This document shows positions 25,493-33,620 of a stretch of DNA of 43,979 nt, in pieces. Made by a program: the position numbers and the translations under genes. Location: positions 1 through 43,979 of the forward strand of contig JAPOTE010000086.1 in assembly GCA_026709335.1 (NCBI GenBank). The letters run 5' to 3'. The stretch is from Bacteroidota bacterium (lineage in GTDB: Bacteria > Bacteroidota > Rhodothermia > Rhodothermales > Bin80). Numbering within the stretch: the stretch's first letter is position 1; each line of letters begins with the position of its first letter. The notes under the pieces were generated by a model that was not told the DNA's origin, ran no database searches, and worked only from the letters and a program-made list of their open reading frames with translations.

Positions 25493-28342
25493 CTATGATT
25501 GATATTCTTCTATCGGAGGGCAGGTACAAACTAGATTACGATCCCCGTAGGCCTCATCAATTCTTCGAACTGTGGGCCAAAATTTATGATCACGAGTCCA
25601 GGAAGCCGGAAACGCAGCCTGCATTCTGGTATAAGGAAGATCATAATCATCTGCACAGATCAATGCTGTAGTATGCGGTGCCAACTTTAAAATGTTGCGC
25701 TCTTGATCTTGTTTTCCCTCTTCGATCTCTGCAATTTCAGCTCGAATAGCAATCATTGCTTCGCAAAAACGGTCAAGCTCGGCTTTGGATTCGCTTTCGG
25801 TGGGTTCAATCATCATTGTACCGGCTACGGGCCAAGACATGGTCGGAGCGTGATACCCGTAATCCATCAGACGTTTCGCAATATCCACAGCATCAATGCC
25901 CGCAGTACGTTTGAGGGGGCGTACATCAAGAATGAATTCATGAGCAACGTATCCGTCCCTTCCACGAAACAAAATCTCGTAATGTTCTGACAGACGGTAA
26001 GCAAGGTAGTTGGCATTGAGGATTGCGATTTCAGAGGCGCGTCTAAGTCCATTAGGACCAAGGAGTGCAATGTATGCCCAACTGATGAGCAAAATACTTG
26101 CGCTCCCATATGGTGCAGCTGATATGGGTCCGATTCCTTGCTCTCCGCCGGTTGGAATAACAGGGTGTCCGGGCAGGAAGGGTGCAAGATGATTAGCGAC
26201 GCAAATTGGGCCCACTCCCGGTCCGCCTCCTCCATGAGGAATTGCAAATGTTTTATGCAGATTCAGGTGACAGACATCTGTTCCAAAATCACCAGGTTTA
26301 CAGAGTCCTACCTGTGCGTTCATATTCGCACCATCCATATACACCTGTCCACCATGGGCATGCACCAAGGCACAGATCTCTCGTATTTGTTCCTCAAAAA
26401 CTCCATACGTTGTGGGGTAGGTGATCATAAGAGCCGCCAAGTGGTCACCGTACTGTTCAAGTTTGTTGTTGAGATCCTGATGATCAATGTCTCCGTTATC
26501 AAGCGTCCTGATGACAACTACTTTCATTCCGGCCATGACAGCACTCGCTGGATTGGTACCATGTGCAGAATCGGGTACAAGACAGACATTTCGATGATCT
26601 TCGCCTTTGCTGGCAAGATATGCCCGAATCACGAGCAGGCCGGCGTACTCACCGCTGGCTCCTGAGTTTGGCTGCAGGGATACTGCGGAAAACCCTGTCA
26701 ACTCTCCCAACCATTTTTCCAGATTCCGAAATATTTCTTGATATCCGATCGCCTGATCAAGGGGGATAAATGGATGGAGTCCATTGTAATCTGCCCAGCT
26801 CACGGCAGCCAGTTGCACCGCTGCATTCAACTTCATGGTGCAGGAACCGAGGGGAATCATACTGGTCGTCAAGGAAAGGTCACGGGATGCGAGACGGTGC
26901 AGATAGCGCATCAACTCGGTTTCAGAGCGATACTGATTGAATATTGGATGTGTCAAATAGGGTGTATCACGTGGCAGGATTCCCTCATAGGATGTTGGTA
27001 CGGATGCAATCAGGCTTCCAGCGCTGGACTGATCTGTTATAAAAAGCGAAAGCAGAACATTCACATCGGCCTCGGTGGTGGTTTCATTCAACGAAATACA
27101 GACAGCTCCATCAGGCAGATAGCGGAGATTCACGCCTTTTAATTCTGCCCTTTTTCGAAGATCTGCCGGCGGATTTTCGATGCAGATGGTATCAAAAAAA
27201 TTCTGATGTCTGAGATGATAACCATATTTACGCAACCCCTTTGCTAGGGCAAGCGTCCACATGTGGACACACAGAGCGATATTGTGGATCCCTTTCGGGC
27301 CATGAAACACGGCATAAGCTCCGGCCATGACGGCAAGTAGCACTTGGGCAGTACAAATATTACTGGTTGCTCGTGCCCGCTTAATGTGCTGTTCTCGCAT
27401 TTGCAGTGCCATGCGTAACGCGGGTTTGCCCTCAATGTCTACGGTAACCCCAATCATCCGGCCCGGAACCTGCCGTCGAAAAGCATTCTTTGTGGCAAAA
27501 AATGCAGCGTGGGGGCCTCCATATCCGAGTGGTACTCCAAAACGCTGCGAGTTTCCGATCACCGCGTCAGCTCCAAATCTTCCAGGTGCACGAAGGAGGG
27601 CTAGGCTTAGAAGATCCGCTGCAACTGCTACATATGCTCCGTTTTTATGGGCTTCATCGCACAGAGATTCGTAGTTACTGATTACTCCGTCAGAGCCGGG
27701 ATATTGAATCAGAGCCCCAAACACATCCGGGGTAAATTGAAAATCTGTATGATCGGAAATAACCAAGTCAATCCCTAGGGGAAGAGAACGAGCTTTTACA
27801 AGACTGATTGTTTGGGGATGGCAGTTGCTGGAAACGAGAAATTTTGTACGTTTTCTTGCGAGACGAAAGAACATCATCATGGCCTCGGCTGCTGCCGTAC
27901 CTTCATCTAGGAGGGAAGCGTTGGCAATCTCCATACCGGTCAGGTCAATCACCGCCGTTTGAAAATTCAAAAGCGCTTCCAGACGACCTTGCGATATTTC
28001 TGCCTGATAGGGGGTGTATTGCGTATACCAGGATGGGTTTTCCAGTACGGAGCGTAGGATTGCGCGAGGAGTAATCGTGTCATGGTAGCCCATCCCGATA
28101 TAGGATCGAAAGATCTTGTTGCGTCGTCCAATCGTTCGCAGATCAGAAATCACAACATGTTCGGGGCGAGATTCGGGTACATTCAGTGGATGGTTATCCA
28201 GAATCGACTCAGGGATTGTTTTTTGAATCAATTCGTTTAGTGAGCTGAGTCCCAGGGCTTCAATCATATCCTGAACGTCCGTCTTTGATGGACCGATATG
28301 ACGAGAGGCAAAACGATCAGCATGTGGTAATTTTATGCTCAT
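25493..28342 (-). CDS. gcvP: glycine dehydrogenase (decarboxylating), P-protein of the glycine cleavage system
   Basis: 949 residues, full length for the fused homodimeric form (E. coli 957). With PLP it decarboxylates glycine and passes the aminomethyl group to the lipoyl arm of GcvH. It opens with FASRHIGPSKTDVQDMIEALGL and IGMGYHDTITPRAILRSVLENPSWYTQYTPYQAEI, the N-terminal half signature. The C-terminal half holds LGSCTMKLN and the PLP lysine Lys697 in HLNLHKTFAIPHGGGGPG. It lies between rnc (38 bp upstream) and creD. gcvT and gcvH are not in the window. The short gap upstream leaves no room for a glycine riboswitch directly before it. Confidence 0.97.
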   Translation of the reverse strand: MSIKLPHADRFASRHIGPSKTDVQDMIEALGLSSLNELIQKTIPESILDNHPLNVPESRPEHVVISDLRTIGRRNKIFRSYIGMGYHDTITPRAILRSVLENPSWYTQYTPYQAEISQGRLEALLNFQTAVIDLTGMEIANASLLDEGTAAAEAMMMFFRLARKRTKFLVSSNCHPQTISLVKARSLPLGIDLVISDHTDFQFTPDVFGALIQYPGSDGVISNYESLCDEAHKNGAYVAVAADLLSLALLRAPGRFGADAVIGNSQRFGVPLGYGGPHAAFFATKNAFRRQVPGRMIGVTVDIEGKPALRMALQMREQHIKRARATSNICTAQVLLAVMAGAYAVFHGPKGIHNIALCVHMWTLALAKGLRKYGYHLRHQNFFDTICIENPPADLRKRAELKGVNLRYLPDGAVCISLNETTTEADVNVLLSLFITDQSSAGSLIASVPTSYEGILPRDTPYLTHPIFNQYRSETELMRYLHRLASRDLSLTTSMIPLGSCTMKLNAAVQLAAVSWADYNGLHPFIPLDQAIGYQEIFRNLEKWLGELTGFSAVSLQPNSGASGEYAGLLVIRAYLASKGEDHRNVCLVPDSAHGTNPASAVMAGMKVVVIRTLDNGDIDHQDLNNKLEQYGDHLAALMITYPTTYGVFEEQIREICALVHAHGGQVYMDGANMNAQVGLCKPGDFGTDVCHLNLHKTFAIPHGGGGPGVGPICVANHLAPFLPGHPVIPTGGEQGIGPISAAPYGSASILLISWAYIALLGPNGLRRASEIAILNANYLAYRLSEHYEILFRGRDGYVAHEFILDVRPLKRTAGIDAVDIAKRLMDYGYHAPTMSWPVAGTMMIEPTESESKAELDRFCEAMIAIRAEIAEIEEGKQDQERNILKLAPHTTALICADDYDLPYTRMQAAFPASWTRDHKFWPTVRRIDEAYGDRNLVCTCPPIEEYQS

Positions 28343-28380
28343 AATCAGTGATTTTTCGGTGACTAGGCGTAGAGGCTGCG

Positions 28381-29151
28381 CTAAACAGCCGATTGATGAA
28401 TGGTTGATTCGTTTGAGGAAAGGGATTTTAGTGCTTTGTGAGCTGCTAGTTGCTCGGCTTTCTTTTTGCTGGTTGCTTGACCGTTTCCTTTACGGTGCCC
28501 ATTGATGAAGACCTCAACAGTAAAAATTGAGTCGTGCGGGGGGCCGTCTATACCCACAACTCGGTATTCAGGGTAATCCCATCCTTTGGCTTGTACAAAT
28601 TCAAGTAGCCGACCTTTGTGATTGTTGTTCTTGGTTACCAGCTGAGGTAAATCCACCCGTTCCAGTATTTGTCGATGTATGAACTTGCTGGAGTTAGTCA
28701 AACCACTATCAAGATGAATCGCTCCAATGATAGATTCCAGGCAGTTGGCAAGGATCGAAGAATTTTGACGCCCCATCTGTGACTCCATGTATGGATCCAG
28801 TTCAACAAAGTGTCCTATTCCAAGATCTCGGGCTATCTGTGCGCAAGCCTCGCCACTCACCAGTTTGGATCGTGTGAATGTCAGGAATCCTTCCATTTCA
28901 TCGGGGAATTGAATATAGAGGTATTCGGCAACGACTGCACCCAAGACGGCATCTCCTAGGAATTCTAATCGCTCATAGGATTGAAGTGCTTTGTCCGACT
29001 GATTGCGTTCAACCGAGGGGTGCCGAAGAGCCTTTTCAAACAGAGAATAATTGTATATAGGAACTCCCAGAACTTTCTCAAGCTCACCCCAGATAGGATG
29101 ATTTCTGCGGTGAAAAAATCGTTGAAGAGAGCGAACCATTTGTCTGATCAT
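28381..29151 (-). CDS. rnc: ribonuclease III
   Basis: 256 residues. Cleaves double-stranded RNA in rRNA and mRNA processing. The catalytic domain has the signature YERLEFLGDAVLGAVVAEYL at ~62-81, carrying the Glu and Asp metal ligands, and NCLESIIGAIHLDSG, carrying the essential Glu. The second Asp ligand of E. coli RNase III is Asn here (LANCLE), as in many Bacteroidota enzymes. The C-terminal dsRNA-binding domain is seen from NHKGRLLEFVQAKGWDYPEYRVV to NGHRKGNGQATSKKKAEQLAAHKAL. It is first in a minus-strand unit with gcvP and creD. Confidence 0.95.
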   Translation of the reverse strand: MIRQMVRSLQRFFHRRNHPIWGELEKVLGVPIYNYSLFEKALRHPSVERNQSDKALQSYERLEFLGDAVLGAVVAEYLYIQFPDEMEGFLTFTRSKLVSGEACAQIARDLGIGHFVELDPYMESQMGRQNSSILANCLESIIGAIHLDSGLTNSSKFIHRQILERVDLPQLVTKNNNHKGRLLEFVQAKGWDYPEYRVVGIDGPPHDSIFTVEVFINGHRKGNGQATSKKKAEQLAAHKALKSLSSNESTIHQSAV

Positions 29152-29220
29152 GCAACCAGAGGCTTAAAAGTGAGTATCCGTGAGGTATTCCCGTAATCAA
29201 AACTCAAACTCACCTCAGCC

Positions 29221-29499
29221 ATGATATGGGTCATTGTTCCAATCATTGCAATTATAGCTCCTTTCGGCTATAGTGCGTATGTCAAATGGATAAATCTCCA
29301 GAAGACGCGAATGAATGCACCGATCACGGACGATTATGTTGAGCGGTTATCGGAAGCAGAAGATAAACTGGAGGCTGCACATCGGCGGATTGAAAACCTA
29401 GAATCAATTGTAGTCACCAAGTTGCTGGAGGATCCTTCCAAGAAAGAAGCCGAGAAGATAGAGACATCAGAGATTATAGCAAAGAAAATCCCTAAATAG
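29221..29499 (+). CDS. small membrane protein, PspB-like (first of a tandem pair)
   Basis: 92 residues. One N-terminal membrane helix (WVIVPIIAIIAPFGYSAYV) is followed by a charged coiled-coil (YVERLSEAEDKLEAAHRRIENLESIV), the layout of phage-shock protein B. PspB proteins help PspA sense inner-membrane stress. A charged Lys/Glu tail of ~25 residues follows the coil. The start overlaps nothing, and the gene is divergent from rnc. It is followed after 2 bp by a related gene. No pspA or pspC is in the window, so the link to the phage-shock response is by architecture only. Confidence 0.7.
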   Translation: MIWVIVPIIAIIAPFGYSAYVKWINLQKTRMNAPITDDYVERLSEAEDKLEAAHRRIENLESIVVTKLLEDPSKKEAEKIETSEIIAKKIPK

Positions 29500-29501
29500 C
29501 C

Positions 29502-29714
29502 ATGGTCCTGCTTCTGATTTTGGGGGCGTTCGCAGTGATTGCCATTGCAGCACTAGCTTTACTTTGGATGTATTTGGATGGAAAAATCGGCTCCGGAGGT
29601 GAGGATCCAATACAGGAACTGACTACACGACTAGAAGGCGCAGAGAGTGAGGTGAGTGAACTCAGGCGTAGGGTCGAGGGTTTGGAAACCATTGTTAGCA
29701 ATAACGAAATTTAG
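29502..29714 (+). CDS. small membrane protein, PspB-like (second of a tandem pair)
   Basis: 70 residues: a membrane helix (LLLILGAFAVIAIAALALLWMYL), a short Gly-rich link, and a coiled-coil (IQELTTRLEGAESEVSELRR) ending RVEGLETIVSNN. The closing heptads match RRIENLESIV of the neighbour, so the pair probably arose by duplication or forms a hetero-coiled-coil. Only 2 bp separate the two genes. The helix-coil layout again fits PspB-type proteins. Confidence 0.7.
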   Translation: MVLLLILGAFAVIAIAALALLWMYLDGKIGSGGEDPIQELTTRLEGAESEVSELRRRVEGLETIVSNNEI

Positions 29715-29799
29715 TCGAGGAGAGTAAGCCGCCCGATTGTTTCCAGAGAAATAGGGTTGCCAAAATAACCCCATTTTACTGTATTTGGGATATGGATCA

Positions 29800-29858
29800 G
29801 AAATAGGCTCAAGGACTGAGATTACGCAAAAATGTAGTTGCTCAGTCGGCTTGATTTC
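29800..29858. terminator. imperfect hairpin between convergent genes
   Basis: The left arm GACTGAG (29814-29820) pairs with CTCAGTC (29841-29847). Outside these, CAAG/CTTG and GAAAT/ATTTC extend the pairing with small internal mismatches, around a ~20-base loop. It sits between the convergent PspB-like pair and the restriction gene, where a shared terminator would be expected. There is no long T-run, so the assignment is tentative. Confidence 0.35.
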
Positions 29859-29862
29859 TCGC

Positions 29863-30534
29863 CTATCTACTCCAAATATCTTCTTTGTCTTCCCAGTATT
29901 CTTTAATCTCCTCAAAACGATGAATTCTTCCCATAATTTTTTCTATTTCTCGTGGATAGAATCCCATCATTACACTACATAACTCCAACATCCATTTTTT
30001 TCGGGAATTTCTGGGCAGAATCCGGATATTGTTCGCGTTTGCAATCTGAATCTGTCCCCAACCAAGAGCACCCACGGTGAGGCAGTCCCAATCAAGAAAC
30101 TCAATGGGAAAGAACAAAACATCCGAAACAACTAAGTCAATTCCTTCAATTGAATATTTGATTAGAATAAGAGAAAACACATTTTTATCCGATTCATATA
30201 GACGTGTCAGACGCTCTACCGAGGTGAGGTTAGGCATGTTGAAATGAGTGTCTTTTCGATGTGTCTTCACATCTATCAAAGAATGAACTCCTTGCACATC
30301 GGTGAAGGCCATATCGGCCATGGCACGTCGCCCAAATTCATTTGAATACTCGCTACACCAACTCCCAAGGAACGATTCAAGCTTTTTGGACACCAAGGAT
30401 TGCAGTGCATCTCCGGCCGCTCTCGGGCTATGGGCAGTTTCTGAAGAAAGGAAGTTGTTACTTGAATTAATATACTTTTTGATGGTAGACGCTACATCTT
30501 CATGATGTCCAGGATAATAGAATTTCGGTCTCAT
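29863..30534 (-). CDS. type II restriction endonuclease, PD-(D/E)XK fold (putative)
   Basis: 223 residues. A PD-(D/E)XK nuclease core is readable: Asp74 in AMADMAF and Asp88-Val-Lys90 in SLIDVKTHRKD, with helices on both sides (AAGDALQSLVSKKLESFLGSW before; LTSVERLTRLYESDKNVFSL after). The gene overlaps the end of the DNA methyltransferase by four bases (30531-30534), and both are on the minus strand. This is the usual layout of a type II restriction-modification operon in which the methyltransferase is made first. I could not match it to a named enzyme, so the recognition site is unknown. By eye it is richer in A and T than the surrounding core genes, in keeping with transfer. Confidence 0.75.
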   Translation of the reverse strand: MRPKFYYPGHHEDVASTIKKYINSSNNFLSSETAHSPRAAGDALQSLVSKKLESFLGSWCSEYSNEFGRRAMADMAFTDVQGVHSLIDVKTHRKDTHFNMPNLTSVERLTRLYESDKNVFSLILIKYSIEGIDLVVSDVLFFPIEFLDWDCLTVGALGWGQIQIANANNIRILPRNSRKKWMLELCSVMMGFYPREIEKIMGRIHRFEEIKEYWEDKEDIWSR

Positions 30535-31517
30535 TCAAACAAGGTTGGTTGTGAGATATTTGTTTGCGCTCCGACAATAGGTGCCTTCTGAGGCCGAGGC
30601 GAAGAATTTCTTTCCCAAAAGACACCATCACTATAGCCCTGGATAGATGGGTCAAGGTCTATTTTAGAAATGCGTTTTCTAGCCCAACAAAGGTATTCAG
30701 AATTGATGTCAATCCCGCACCATTTTCTCCCGAGTTTTTCTGCAACTACTGCAGAGGTCCCACTGCCTATGAATGGGTCAAAGATAAAGTCATTTTCCCT
30801 AGAGCTGGCAAGGATCAGTTTTGCTAATAACTTTTCTGGTTTCTGTGTGGGGTGTGGAGTATTTTCAGGCATGGACCAAAAGGGGATAGTCAGGTCTGTC
30901 CATATGTTGGATGGATGTGTTAATCGGTAATTTCCATCATGCTCCACAGCCCAGTCTTTCGGCTCTCCCTTAACACGATAAGGAGCCAGCACTTTACGTT
31001 TCAACTTTACCACATCTACGTCAAAATGGTAGTCTTCAGAGTTGGTGCAAAACCAGATGTCTTCAATGTTGTTTTTCCAGTTCCGTTTTGCGCCTCGTCC
31101 TTTTTCCCGTTCCCAAGTAATTCGGTTTCGAACGAAAAAATGTTCTTCCAGCACCGGAAAAATTGACGTGGATGTCAGCCAGTCAGCACATACATAGGCC
31201 GTAGCGTTGAGCTTCATTTTGGGTAGAAGCAGTTCAATCACTTTCTGAAACCACGCAGTATACTGATTTTTGTCAAGTTTCTGAAAGCGCGTTCCATTGA
31301 AGTCTTTTGTAAGATTGTAGGGTGGATCAAGGATCAGCAAATCAATGAATTGATCCGGAAGATGAGATGCAATCTTAAAGAAATCGCCACCGATTAACTG
31401 GGAGCAGATGTCTTGAAGATCGACTGCGTCTTCGACTCGCAAAATTGTTTTGGATAACTCATCAATCTCTTCAGGAGTACATGAAAGAGTTCGATTTCTT
31501 GGTGCGCGGTCGGACAT
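30531..31517 (-). CDS. DNA (adenine or cytosine-N4) methyltransferase of the restriction-modification pair
   Basis: 328 residues from the ATG at 31517 (MSDRAPRNRTLS). An upstream ATG at 31601 gives 356 residues, but its extra part overlaps the end of the dehydrogenase fragment. Motif IV is LLILDPPYNLT near residues 61-71. Motif I, DPFIGSGTSAVVAEKLGRKW then CGIDINSEY, comes near the C-terminus. This order marks the beta class of amino-methyltransferases, which methylate adenine N6 or cytosine N4. RITWEREKGRGAKRNWKNNI resembles the adenine-specific members, and TPHPTQKPEKLLAKLI is motif X-like. It protects host DNA from the overlapping endonuclease gene. Confidence 0.9.
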   Translation of the reverse strand: MSDRAPRNRTLSCTPEEIDELSKTILRVEDAVDLQDICSQLIGGDFFKIASHLPDQFIDLLILDPPYNLTKDFNGTRFQKLDKNQYTAWFQKVIELLLPKMKLNATAYVCADWLTSTSIFPVLEEHFFVRNRITWEREKGRGAKRNWKNNIEDIWFCTNSEDYHFDVDVVKLKRKVLAPYRVKGEPKDWAVEHDGNYRLTHPSNIWTDLTIPFWSMPENTPHPTQKPEKLLAKLILASSRENDFIFDPFIGSGTSAVVAEKLGRKWCGIDINSEYLCWARKRISKIDLDPSIQGYSDGVFWERNSSPRPQKAPIVGAQTNISQPTLFE

Positions 31518-31629
31518 AATAACACAATTGGAATTAGGGGATATATAGAGAAGCTGCCAATCGACATTCTGAGTCGAAAGTGAATCTGTTGGAGTATCCA
31601 ATCACAGAAATTTTTCTAAGCATAGGAGT

Positions 31630-32061
31630 CATAAACTTATCAGCGAAACATCCTGCTCCAAACTCGGGATCGGAGGTGTCTCCTTGATGATAATACGGGT
31701 ATCCTAAATGCATTCCTGGTTCAGGTGCGTGATTCAGTTCACAGGACGGTAGATTGTCAATGATTGCAGGATCTGGGCTGATGTTATCACTTCCGTTGTC
31801 GGTGATCCATAATTCACTGGTTCGCGGATGCCGGTCAAAGCCGACGGAATTTCGGATTCCACGGGCGTAGACTTCCCGCTCGGATCCATCGGCGTTCATG
31901 TGCAGAACCGTGGCAAAGGGATCTGGTTCTTCACATACATTGCATGGTGCACCTACGGGGACGTACAGTTTTCCATCCGGTCCAAAGGCAATAAACTTCC
32001 ATCCATGATGTCGCTCTGTCGGAAGGTCGTCCACGACAACAACCGGATCAGGCGGAGGCTA
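31630..32061 (-). pseudogene. truncated duplicate of the sorbosone-dehydrogenase-like gene
   Basis: About 430 bp that copy the middle of the gene at 33621-34754 (matching 33951-34382 there) in the same orientation. The encoded segment runs from VVVVDDLPTERHHGWKF to PEFGAG and shares about 127 of 137 residues with the intact protein. Changes hit positions likely to matter, such as Trp to Arg in GFDWHP and Gly to Ser in TGEL. The match starts about 20 bp from repeat copy C, without signal peptide or first blade. It stops abruptly about 110 bp before the methyltransferase start. Both the 5' and 3' parts are missing, so no working enzyme can result. A 166-codon frame from 32034 remains open through it. 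Confidence 0.9.
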
Positions 32062-32080
32062 AAAGTGAACATTTTCAAAT

Positions 32081-32175
32081 CTCTTGCACCCCCCTGAATT
32101 AAGCACAAAAATTGCTCTTTAAGCGACTGAGGATGACTTTTTGTCTGAAAACAGAGGTTTTGCAGAAACCTGTTA
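32081..32175 (-). repeat. ~100-bp interspersed repeat, copy C (diverged, opposite strand)
   Basis: Reading the minus strand, GCAAAACCTCTGTTTTCAGA and later TTAAAGAGCAATTTTTGTGC and AATTCAGGGGGGTGCAAGAG match copies A and B in order, with scattered changes in the core. It lies between the dehydrogenase fragment and the third propeller gene, at a likely rearrangement boundary. Confidence 0.65.
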
Positions 32176-32237
32176 CATGAAAACAAAAATGCAGTTGAGC
32201 GGTGAGTAAATGGATCATTGGAGAGTAGATGGCTATC

Positions 32238-33242
32238 TCAGTTTAGGCGCAAATCTATGGGTTCGATGGAATAGATCTCAGTTTCTGAATCCGTCGCTTG
32301 TAATGAGTAAAGCCTACCTCGTTCCTCAAAGTCCACATGTTTGACATCTGTTTCTTCTCCAATTAAATTGCCATCGTAGGAATAGATTCTGACTATGGGC
32401 TGCAACTCAAACAAAGACAGAGTAGCAATTACATTTTCGAGCGGGAAGAAGCCCATTTCAAGCTCCGATTCAGAAAGAAGTTGAGATACCCCTTGAGTAT
32501 CTGTTGGGAAGTTACGTTCAGATATATCAGGGGGATTATTTACCAAGTCGAAGGAAGAAAAATCCTCAGTCTGAGGATCATATATCCAAATTTTATGCGA
32601 GAAGGGTAAAATAAAATACAATTTTCCCTCCTTTTCCTTGACTTGTGGGATTCGTCTGCCAAGCCTCACGGGTATCGGGAATAATTGAGTGCGGTCAAGA
32701 TCTCCTATCGTCAGATTCAAAGGTTGGAGTTGGCCTGCTGAATTAAGGCGGTAAAACAAGGGTTCATCGGAGGGAGATGCACTGGTGTAGCTCCCTCTTT
32801 TGATCAAATAAAACGCATCTCCATGTCGTCCGATCTGACCAAATCGTGAAAGTTCTGTTCCTACTTCTGCAACACAATCTCCGCGATCGATTGAATACTC
32901 GACAATTCGTCCTGACCGGCTGTCAAGCACAAAAAGAGTATCTCCGCCAACTGTGAAAGATGTGACGCTTCGATGTTCGCAAGAACCATTTCCCACCTGT
33001 CCGATTATTTTCTCCCGTCGATCAGATATCAACAAGAAGATGTTGTGCGTATTGTCCACGTATACAGCAGAATCTCCCCCAATGGTTGCATAACCCCTTA
33101 TGGCAGACATCGGTGGATAGCCTTCTTCATCAACTATATACCGTGTCTCCATCTCTTGAGCAACGACGGATGTTTGTATGAAAACAACGGAACATAGTAT
33201 ACTAAGCAGGTATAGTTTTAGAAGTGTTACAAGATTCGTCAT
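32238..33242 (-). CDS. secreted six-bladed beta-propeller-like protein
   Basis: 334 residues with a signal peptide (LLKLYLLSILCSVVFIQTSVVAQ, cleavage after about residue 29). Propeller-type strands recur: SAIRGYATIGGDSAVYVDNT, FTVGGDTLFVLDSRSGRIVEYSIDRGD, KIWIYDPQTEDFSSFDL and PIVRIYSYDGNLIGEE. It falls in the same general family as the proteins at 6383-7429 and 15589-16719 but is not a close copy. A 77-codon frame with a Cys/Thr/Ser-rich end lies 52 bp upstream on the same strand. Downstream is repeat copy C. Function unknown; located outside the cytoplasm. Confidence 0.7.
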   Translation of the reverse strand: MTNLVTLLKLYLLSILCSVVFIQTSVVAQEMETRYIVDEEGYPPMSAIRGYATIGGDSAVYVDNTHNIFLLISDRREKIIGQVGNGSCEHRSVTSFTVGGDTLFVLDSRSGRIVEYSIDRGDCVAEVGTELSRFGQIGRHGDAFYLIKRGSYTSASPSDEPLFYRLNSAGQLQPLNLTIGDLDRTQLFPIPVRLGRRIPQVKEKEGKLYFILPFSHKIWIYDPQTEDFSSFDLVNNPPDISERNFPTDTQGVSQLLSESELEMGFFPLENVIATLSLFELQPIVRIYSYDGNLIGEETDVKHVDFEERGRLYSLQATDSETEIYSIEPIDLRLN

Positions 33243-33620
33243 ATCGACGGAGAATTATGAGATAAAGTCGAACCAATCAAAGGAGGTAGTAACATTATTC
33301 GCATGAACAAGCCCCACTCGCTGTGACACCTAACTTAATACAGAAGTATGTGTGGGTTGACTGGCAAGCGGTTAAACATGTTGATTTAGTATACAAAAAG
33401 GTAAAATCGTTTGAGTTACACTTAGGTTTGGAGAATGTCAGTATCGAGTAAGGTCTTCTGTGGTAATTGGTTAGCTGGTCTGCATTCGCATACCGCCGAT
33501 TTTCAAAACATTTTGAAAAGCACATCAAATTATTCTGGAGTACATGACAGCATTTAATTTTTTGCGTGATCCGACGTCACTACATGTTCGGGAATTCAGT
33601 AGGCATAATTGGCAAAAGTG
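33243..33620. other. 378-bp stretch with one doubtful small gene
   Basis: Lies between two minus-strand genes, the dehydrogenase and the third propeller gene. It holds a perfect palindrome, TTTTCAAAA-CA-TTTTGAAAA at 33500-33519, which could be an operator or a weak hairpin, and the doubtful cysteine-rich frame 33295-33525. I see no tRNA or repeat copy. Confidence 0.5.
33295..33525 (-). CDS. doubtful small cysteine-rich ORF upstream of a propeller gene
   Basis: 76 codons from the ATG at 33525. The first half (FENRRYANADQLTNYHRRPY) has no export signal. The last 30 residues are rich in Cys, Ser and Thr (STCLTACQSTHTYFCIKLG, then ASGACSCE), like the mature end of a small modified or disulfide-bonded peptide. 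It would be one more case of a cysteine-rich peptide ahead of a propeller gene, but the lack of a signal sequence and the unremarkable codon pattern make chance an equal explanation. The palindrome at 33500-33519 lies within its first codons, which also argues against it. Confidence 0.25.
   Translation of the reverse strand: MCFSKCFENRRYANADQLTNYHRRPYSILTFSKPKCNSNDFTFLYTKSTCLTACQSTHTYFCIKLGVTASGACSCE

Noticed and set aside
28343-28380. Glycine riboswitch upstream of gcvP
   Set aside because: Only 38 bp separate rnc from gcvP, too short for the aptamer; none seen before rnc either.
28700-28760. Asn in place of the second Asp metal ligand in RNase III (LANCLE)
   Set aside because: The essential Glu is kept, and Asn at this position is common in Bacteroidota RNase III, so it is not evidence of a dead enzyme.
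33400-33520. Possible tRNA in the gap upstream of the third propeller
   Set aside because: No T-loop GTTCRANNC box or foldable acceptor stem could be found.
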